Shown here piece after piece: positions 7,358 through 11,528 of a DNA stretch of 11,528 bases. Both the position numbers and the translations under genes were made by a program. The notes under the pieces are model-generated. The model was given only the letters and a program-made list of their open reading frames with translations, had not been told where the DNA came from and did no database searches. Source of the stretch: Holosporales bacterium (GTDB taxonomy: Bacteria > Pseudomonadota > Alphaproteobacteria > BNTO01). The stretch spans positions 1-11,528 of the forward strand of contig JAISRQ010000062.1 in the NCBI GenBank assembly GCA_031273545.1. The letters run 5' to 3'. Within the stretch, counting starts at the first letter, position 1. Each line of letters opens with the position of its first letter.

Positions 7358-8629
7358 ATGTTTAGTCCTTTTACCAAAAGCTTAGTATTGGGGTTACTTA
7401 CGTCGTCGTGCCTGCACATACATTCGACAGATATGTCTTACGAATACATAAATATGCGTCGAGGACTTCCCCTGGAAAAAAAAATACGATCAGACGACGA
7501 TATGGTTAGTATCGCAACCACAATGATTGATGCGGAAAATGCGCTGAAAAAACATGATAGAGAAAAATTTTTGTTAAACACAAACTATTTGTTCGAAACA
7601 TTGGTACTATGTAAAGACTTCCCCAAGCGAGCAACAATCAATGGGGTGCTACGTTCCAGTGAAGGTTGTCAAATCGCATTCATGGAATGGGATACAGTAG
7701 AATCTCGTGCAGCTTACCTTATCCAAATTGCGATTGATCCTGAACGTATTGCGACAGAAATCCAACAGGAGTTGCGGATAATTGAACAAGCGTTATCTGA
7801 TAATCTAACTCAAGAAAATAAGTGTGGGGAAAAGTATTCCCTTCACCTACAGCAAGGTCAGGATGATAGTGAAGATGTGGAAGAGATAGTCGAATTGGCG
7901 CGCCAGCGTAATGAACTTGAGGTGAAGCTAGCAGCATTTAGACAAAACAAAGAAGAATGGCACATACGCTTCAAGGTAGCTGAAAAAATAAATGGCGTTC
8001 GGGCAAACAAGCAAGTCCAAAAAATATTGGCTGTTAACGATGAGTTGGTGTCTCTCTTTGACTTATGCCCTAGAATCGTGCCCCAATATAGCCTGTGCCA
8101 ATGGAAAGGTAATGGGCGTTTTAAGAACTGGCTAATCAATCCGCAACACGAGGATCGCGTACTAAAAGCTTTGGACATAGCCTTAAAAGTTGGAGGTGCA
8201 ATTCCACTATCCAGAACTATGTCAGATCAAGACGCACTATTTGCGCTAACAGAGTCTATCAGAACTGCAATCTTAACAAAAAGTGATGAGCTGGAAATGC
8301 TGATGTATAATAGAGAGCCAGAAACACCGGTATATAATGGAGAGCTGGAAAATCAAACGCTTCGTCAAGACTTCATCAAATCTGTAGAAACTGAATTAAG
8401 CATAATAGATAGAGAAGTAAAAAATCGAGTTCAAAGGAATATATTAACCAAAAGAAGATTAGAAAGGATACAAACAACAATAGATAAGATGTTGGAAATA
8501 AATCGTCATAACTTTATAAATCCGAAAGACCTGGACGTTATGTTAAAATTGGATGATCTGGATATTTTGTTAGAATTGGAAGACCTGGATATTTTGTTAG
8601 ACAACATTGCAATAGATTGTTATTGCTAA
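7358..8629 (+). CDS. Exported or lipoprotein-like helical protein of unknown function (423 aa)
   Basis: No family is recognised. The N terminus (FTKSLVLGLLTSSC, then HIHSTDMSYEY) is a short signal peptide. The TSSC at residues 15-18 is an acceptable but not ideal lipobox, so the protein is either a lipoprotein with Cys18 or a cleaved secreted protein. The rest is hydrophilic, rich in Glu, Lys, Leu and Ile, with helical or coiled-coil character around 125-215 and 295-385. The C terminus holds three copies of a 9-residue Asp/Leu motif (DLDILLELE-like). Six Cys residues lie beyond Cys18, two of them in the last three positions (CYC). The start ATG 7358 is preceded by a weak AGAG at 7345-7348. 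The gene is more AT-rich than murJ. It lies alone between murJ and nrdG. A periplasmic, surface or effector role is possible, but no direct evidence is visible. Confidence 0.78.
   Translation: MFSPFTKSLVLGLLTSSCLHIHSTDMSYEYINMRRGLPLEKKIRSDDDMVSIATTMIDAENALKKHDREKFLLNTNYLFETLVLCKDFPKRATINGVLRSSEGCQIAFMEWDTVESRAAYLIQIAIDPERIATEIQQELRIIEQALSDNLTQENKCGEKYSLHLQQGQDDSEDVEEIVELARQRNELEVKLAAFRQNKEEWHIRFKVAEKINGVRANKQVQKILAVNDELVSLFDLCPRIVPQYSLCQWKGNGRFKNWLINPQHEDRVLKALDIALKVGGAIPLSRTMSDQDALFALTESIRTAILTKSDELEMLMYNREPETPVYNGELENQTLRQDFIKSVETELSIIDREVKNRVQRNILTKRRLERIQTTIDKMLEINRHNFINPKDLDVMLKLDDLDILLELEDLDILLDNIAIDCYC
8528..8608 (+). repeat. Three tandem 27-bp repeats at the 3' end of the 423-aa protein gene
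   Basis: Units at 8528-8554, 8555-8581 and 8582-8608 are in frame and encode DLDVMLKLD, DLDILLELE and DLDILLDNI. The second and third are almost identical for their first 20 bases, which suggests recent duplication. The encoded motif is amphipathic and acidic. Confidence 0.9.
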
Positions 8630-8981
8630 CGTGTTTTCGTGGCACAAACTTAACCGCTTTAAGAAAACGTGCGTAACTTGCGTTTGCTTTCGCGTAACGG
8701 CATTTGTGGTGTCAACGCAATTTCGAAGTTGCGTTGACATAATAGGATTAGATAGTTGTCTGCGCTCTGAATAAATACAAGAAATAATGCATTTCCTCCC
8801 TCAACACCCTGCATTACCCATGAAAAGTAGGAATACTACCCGTTCGAGATGATCATCCCTCAAAGGCTGCATGCCTTGGAACGTATGTGCGTTATAGAAG
8901 GACACAAAATAATGTGGTAGAAAGAGCGGGGGAGAGGCTATCCACATTGACACCAGTCGGATAAAAACAGCGTGAACAATA
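8630..8981. other. Intergenic region before nrdG
   Basis: It contains two GCGTAAC copies (8671-8677, 8692-8698), a perfect 11-bp inverted repeat (8710-8739) and then about 240 bases with no recognised gene. A minus-strand frame of 74 codons (8801-9025) overlaps the nrdG start and looks like chance. TTGACA occurs at 8734-8739 and 8947-8952, but neither has a fitting -10 element. Confidence 0.55.
8710..8739. repeat. Perfect 11-bp inverted repeat
   Basis: TGTCAACGCAA (8710-8720) and TTGCGTTGACA (8729-8739) flank an 8-base centre containing TTCGAA. No T-run follows on either strand, so it is not a standard terminator. Its symmetry suits a dimeric DNA-binding protein or an RNA hairpin beyond the 423-aa protein gene. 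Confidence 0.75.
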
Positions 8982-9683
8982 ATGAGTAAAAAATTACAAA
9001 TAGGAGGATTCGTCCCCTTCACCACAATAGATTTTCCAGGATTAAGTTCTGCTGTAGTATTTTGCAGAGGGTGCCCTTGGCGTTGTTCATATTGTCAAAA
9101 TAAAGAGCTTCAAGCATTTGTTAGCGCGGACGAGCTATCTCTCTCGGGACCTGGTACGAAAAAAACAAACTCCGCACTAGACTGGAATGGCGTTCTTGCA
9201 AAAATATTTGAACGCCGTAATTTCTTGGAGGGAGTCGTTTTCAGTGGCGGCGAACCACTAGCCCAAGAGGAAATAGCGGATGCCATAAACGCAGTAAAGT
9301 CGCTTGGCTTAAAGGTGGGATTGCACACAAGCGGAGCTTACCCGCAGACGTTGCAAACACTTGAAAAAATAGATTGGGTTGGGCTTGACATAAAGACGAG
9401 TTTTGACAAGTACGACGCGCTAACCGGAGTCAAAGACAGCGGGATTGCAACACAACAAAGCTTGGATGTGCTGTTAAATAAGAGCATCGATTTCGAATGT
9501 CGCACAACGGTCGACCCAGCGTACGTTTCACCTGAGCAAGTATTGGAAATTGCCCGATACCTTCGTAAAAAAGGTGTCAAGACGTATAAGCTGCAAAGGT
9601 GTTTTGATGACGATCGCGCTCCGCTTTACAGTCCGTGTTTTGACGACGAATTCACGAAAAAGCTTGACACGATTATGCTCTAA
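8982..9683 (+). CDS. nrdG: Radical SAM activating enzyme, anaerobic ribonucleotide reductase activase type (NrdG2-like)
   Basis: Radical SAM activases use a [4Fe-4S] cluster and S-adenosylmethionine to place a glycyl radical on a partner enzyme; here the likely partner is anaerobic ribonucleotide reductase NrdD. The N terminus GGFVPFTTIDFPGLSSAVVF is typical of the NrdG2 family (TIGR02495). The cluster motif Cx3Cx2C follows (C31, C35, C38 in CPWRCSYCQN), then the SAM-binding GGEP motif at 89-92 and strands such as VGLHTSG and WVGLDIKT. At 233 residues it has the expected length for this branch. ATG 8982 fits the family start, but the ribosome binding site is weak. No nrdD lies in the window. 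iscS starts about 100 bases downstream on the same strand, so the two could share a transcript, and IscS provides the sulfur for the cluster. A pyruvate formate-lyase activase or another activase is a weaker alternative. Confidence 0.85.
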   Translation: MSKKLQIGGFVPFTTIDFPGLSSAVVFCRGCPWRCSYCQNKELQAFVSADELSLSGPGTKKTNSALDWNGVLAKIFERRNFLEGVVFSGGEPLAQEEIADAINAVKSLGLKVGLHTSGAYPQTLQTLEKIDWVGLDIKTSFDKYDALTGVKDSGIATQQSLDVLLNKSIDFECRTTVDPAYVSPEQVLEIARYLRKKGVKTYKLQRCFDDDRAPLYSPCFDDEFTKKLDTIML

Positions 9684-9780
9684 GTCTGTCCCCGCAATCA
9701 CCCAGCGCTATTAGGATATTTCCTTCGACTTCGTTTTTTGTTACCCTTCCGCATGAGTGGTTTTGTTAAGTTACGTACCT

Positions 9781-11004
9781 ATGAGCGAGACATTATTAGA
9801 TAATTTTGTATATTTGGATTACCCAGCAACTACGCCGTGTGACCCTCGTGTTTTTGAAAAAATGTCGCCATATTTCTGTAAACTTTTTGGAAATCCGCAC
9901 TCTGCAAGCTACGCCCTAGGGTGGGCCTCAAACGACGCAGTAGAGGTCGCGTATGCTCAGATTGCGGATTTTTTAAATGTAGACAAGCAGGAAATTATTT
10001 TCACGAGCGGAGCAACTGAATCCAACCTTATTGCGCTACGTGGCGTGATGACTAGTCGTCAAAAAACAGAACAAAATCACTTAATAACAACTCAAACGGA
10101 GCACAAATCCACATTGACTTGCTGTAAACAGCTCGAAAATGAAGGCTTTAATGTAACGTACTTGCCTGTTAACTCTGATGGCTTAATTGATTTGGACGAA
10201 TTATCCCGAAGCATAACAGAGCAAACGCGAATAGTTTCCGTCGTCGCCGTGAATAATGAGACAGGAGTAATACAACCCATGGAACAAATCGGGCAAATCT
10301 GCCTTGAGCGTAACGTCCTATTCCACACGGATGCGACTCAAGCCCTGGGGAAGATACCGATCGATTTCCAAAAATGGAACGTCGCCCTGGCAAGCTTTTC
10401 TGCGCATAAGGTTTATGGACCTAAGGGGATTGGCGCGTTGTACATCCGAAAAAAGCCTCCAGTCAAGCTGCGTCCTGTGCAAATTGGCGGGGGACAGCAA
10501 CGCGGTGTTAGGGGAGGAACTATCCCCGTTCCGCTTTGTGTTGGATTTGGCGAAGCTTGTCGTTTATTGCAGGAAGAGTTTCATTCGGATTTAGCGAGGA
10601 TATCCCATTTAAGCAACAGGCTTTTAACTGGCCTACAAACTAACGACCCGCTAGCTAGACTGAATGGAAGCTCACAAAATAAAGTCCCCCACATTGTAAA
10701 CATCGGCTTCCCTTTTGTAGAAGGAGAAAGCATAGCAATGGGAATGGAGAACATTTGCGTATCGACAGGATCTGCGTGTTCGTCTGATCAGCTGGAGGCA
10801 TCACACGTCCTGAAGGCGATGCATGTGGACGACATACATGTACAGTCGTCGATACGCTTTGGCCTGGGACGGTTCACGAGCGATGACGACGTGGATTATA
10901 CGATCAAAAAAACAACAACGGCGGTGCAACGGCTACGTGAGATGAGCCCGCTTTGGGATATGTACAAAAATGGGATTGATTTGAAGACGATAAAGTGGAA
11001 ATAG
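9781..11004 (+). CDS. iscS: Cysteine desulfurase IscS
   Basis: IscS removes sulfur from cysteine with pyridoxal phosphate (PLP) and passes it as persulfide to IscU and other acceptors for Fe-S cluster building and tRNA thiolation. The class V aminotransferase fold shows throughout: YLDYPATTP near the start, FTSGATESN, H108 in TEHKST, D184 and Q187 in HTDATQA for PLP contact, Lys210 in SAHKVYGPKG for the PLP Schiff base, GGGQQRGVRGGT, and the persulfide cysteine C333 in STGSACSSDQLEASHVL. These match E. coli H104, D180, Q183, K206 and C328. The C terminus SPLWDMYKNGIDLKTIKW is typical of IscS rather than NifS or SufS. Length is 407 aa, against 404 in E. coli. ATG 9781 is preferred, although neither it nor the in-frame GTG at 9757 has a good ribosome binding site. 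LDYPATTP has Pro where Ser or another residue is usual. No iscU follows directly. Confidence 0.96.
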   Translation: MSETLLDNFVYLDYPATTPCDPRVFEKMSPYFCKLFGNPHSASYALGWASNDAVEVAYAQIADFLNVDKQEIIFTSGATESNLIALRGVMTSRQKTEQNHLITTQTEHKSTLTCCKQLENEGFNVTYLPVNSDGLIDLDELSRSITEQTRIVSVVAVNNETGVIQPMEQIGQICLERNVLFHTDATQALGKIPIDFQKWNVALASFSAHKVYGPKGIGALYIRKKPPVKLRPVQIGGGQQRGVRGGTIPVPLCVGFGEACRLLQEEFHSDLARISHLSNRLLTGLQTNDPLARLNGSSQNKVPHIVNIGFPFVEGESIAMGMENICVSTGSACSSDQLEASHVLKAMHVDDIHVQSSIRFGLGRFTSDDDVDYTIKKTTTAVQRLREMSPLWDMYKNGIDLKTIKWK

Positions 11005-11062
11005 TTACGAAATCTTTTTTTTATTACAGAATCGTGCATGTTTTTGCTTAAGCAGTGTTTTC

Positions 11063-11101
11063 CTAGGCCCCCAATGAATGCAAAGACACCAGGGGCCCTA
11101 G
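11063..11101 (+). repeat. GC-rich inverted repeat after iscS
   Basis: CTAGGCCCCC (11063-11072) and GGGGCCCTAG (11092-11101) pair over nine bases with one bulge or mismatch and a loop of about 19 bases. No T-run follows. It could be the processed 3' end of the iscS transcript or a regulatory site. Confidence 0.5.
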
Positions 11102-11124
11102 TAAATGCGGACAAAATTTCAAGG

Positions 11125-11208
11125 AATCATAAGCGTTTGCTTGGCGTAAAAGTCCGCAATCTTTAGGAGAGTGGGTCCAGAAACGGGATAATCGTAAGCG
11201 TTTGTTTG
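11125..11208 (+). repeat. Imperfect 19-base direct repeat, two copies
   Basis: AATCATAAGCGTTTGCTTG (11125-11143) and AATCGTAAGCGTTTGTTTG (11190-11208) differ at two positions and are 65 bases apart. The core GCGTTTGCTT also occurs at 8680-8689 in the intergenic region before nrdG. Confidence 0.7.
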
Positions 11209-11359
11209 CAAAAAAACATAATCTTTTGGGTCGTTAGGTATAGCTCTGGGCAAAGCACATCTTGTAAATATAAATAACTTGATCTAGCATTAATGTAGTT
11301 ATGGATGGCATTTTGCACGGGCTACGTGGATTGCAAGTGACGGAAAAGGAATAAAATAA

Positions 11360-11528
11360 ATGTTAAAGGTTCTTAATCATTTAGCTGTTTTGATCGGGAT
11401 TGTGTTGGTAGGGTGTGTGCAAGAAAAGATCGATTTTGACGGAGACGTCCCGTCTCGAGCCAAGACGATAGCGAGACAACAGGCTGATGCAGTTCGTTTG
11501 TCCATGGAAAACCCAGTTGCTAGGGACC
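11360..11528 (+). CDS. Predicted lipoprotein, N-terminal part (runs off the window)
   Basis: ATG 11360 is preceded by AAAAGGA (11344-11350) at good spacing. The 56 visible codons start with a lipoprotein signal peptide (MLKVLNHLAVLIGIVLVG) ending in the lipobox LVGC, so Cys19 should be lipidated and the mature protein anchored to a membrane facing the periplasm. The mature start is VQEKIDFDGDVPSRAKTIA, followed by a hydrophilic, probably helical stretch. No family is recognised from this short piece. The open frame reaches the window end. Confidence 0.75.
   Translation, partial: MLKVLNHLAVLIGIVLVGCVQEKIDFDGDVPSRAKTIARQQADAVRLSMENPVARD

Larger units (their letters stand above)
11005..11359. 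other. Intergenic region with hairpins and a direct repeat, before the lipoprotein gene
   Basis: A run of eight T follows iscS at about 11015 without a clear stem. A GC-rich hairpin (11063-11101), a 7-bp inverted repeat TGCGGAC/GTCCGCA (11106-11112 and 11152-11158) and two copies of a 19-base repeat come next. A weak promoter-like pair TTGTAA (11262-11267) and TAGCAT (11285-11290) with 17-base spacing lies ahead of the lipoprotein gene. No stable RNA family is recognised. Confidence 0.55.

Noticed and set aside
8821..8970. Possible remnant of nrdD upstream of nrdG
   Set aside because: I translated the forward frames by eye and saw no NrdD C-terminal motifs such as the cysteine pairs or the conserved glycyl-radical segment.
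8801..9025. 74-codon minus-strand frame before and across the nrdG start
   Set aside because: It overlaps the conserved nrdG N terminus and shows no family features; probably chance.
1..11528. CRISPR array, transposase, integrase, tRNA or rRNA
   Set aside because: No repeat-spacer pattern, no transposase or integrase motifs, and no cloverleaf or rRNA-like sequence was seen in the gaps.

Overview
The window reads as a piece of a reduced or host-associated alphaproteobacterial chromosome. The housekeeping proteins (TamB, MurJ, IscS) are of Gram-negative type, base composition is moderately AT-rich, the intergenic stretches are long and poor in recognisable genes, and three exported proteins of no recognised family lie between the core genes. 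This fits Holosporales/Rickettsiales-like symbionts best, but that placement is inferred from protein style only; no rRNA or other marker is present.

Layout. Positions 50-3357 (minus strand) hold tamB, the inner-membrane/periplasmic AsmA-like protein that works with outer-membrane TamA. It is split into an N-terminal ORF (2857-3357) and a large C-terminal ORF (50-2812) in a different frame; a -1 shift inside a purine-rich low-complexity overlap would rejoin them, and neither part has an ATG start. A divergent intergenic region with a good sigma70-like promoter precedes an exported protein of about 434 aa (3764-5068), which has two sets of tandem repeats and is followed by a strong intrinsic terminator (5205-5238). 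A structured leader of about 220 nt then leads into murJ (5460-7130), the lipid II flippase. Next is a second exported or lipoprotein-like, helix-rich protein of unknown function (7358-8629). After a 352-bp gap holding a perfect 11-bp inverted repeat comes a radical SAM activase of the NrdG2 type (8982-9683), then iscS, a cysteine desulfurase (9781-11004). The last gap has hairpins and a short direct repeat and leads into the start of a lipoprotein gene cut by the window edge.

How the genes relate. TamB and MurJ serve envelope building. IscS supplies sulfur for Fe-S clusters, which the adjacent radical SAM enzyme needs, so nrdG and iscS make biochemical sense side by side. The activase points to an oxygen-independent glycyl-radical enzyme (probably NrdD) encoded elsewhere, and hence to anaerobic or microaerobic growth. 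The exported unknowns are candidate surface or host-interaction proteins; nothing in the sequence proves that.

I found no CRISPR array, transposase, tRNA or rRNA, and no clearly new multi-gene system. The items most worth checking are the split tamB, the repeat-bearing exported proteins with signs of ongoing repeat change, and the structured murJ leader.
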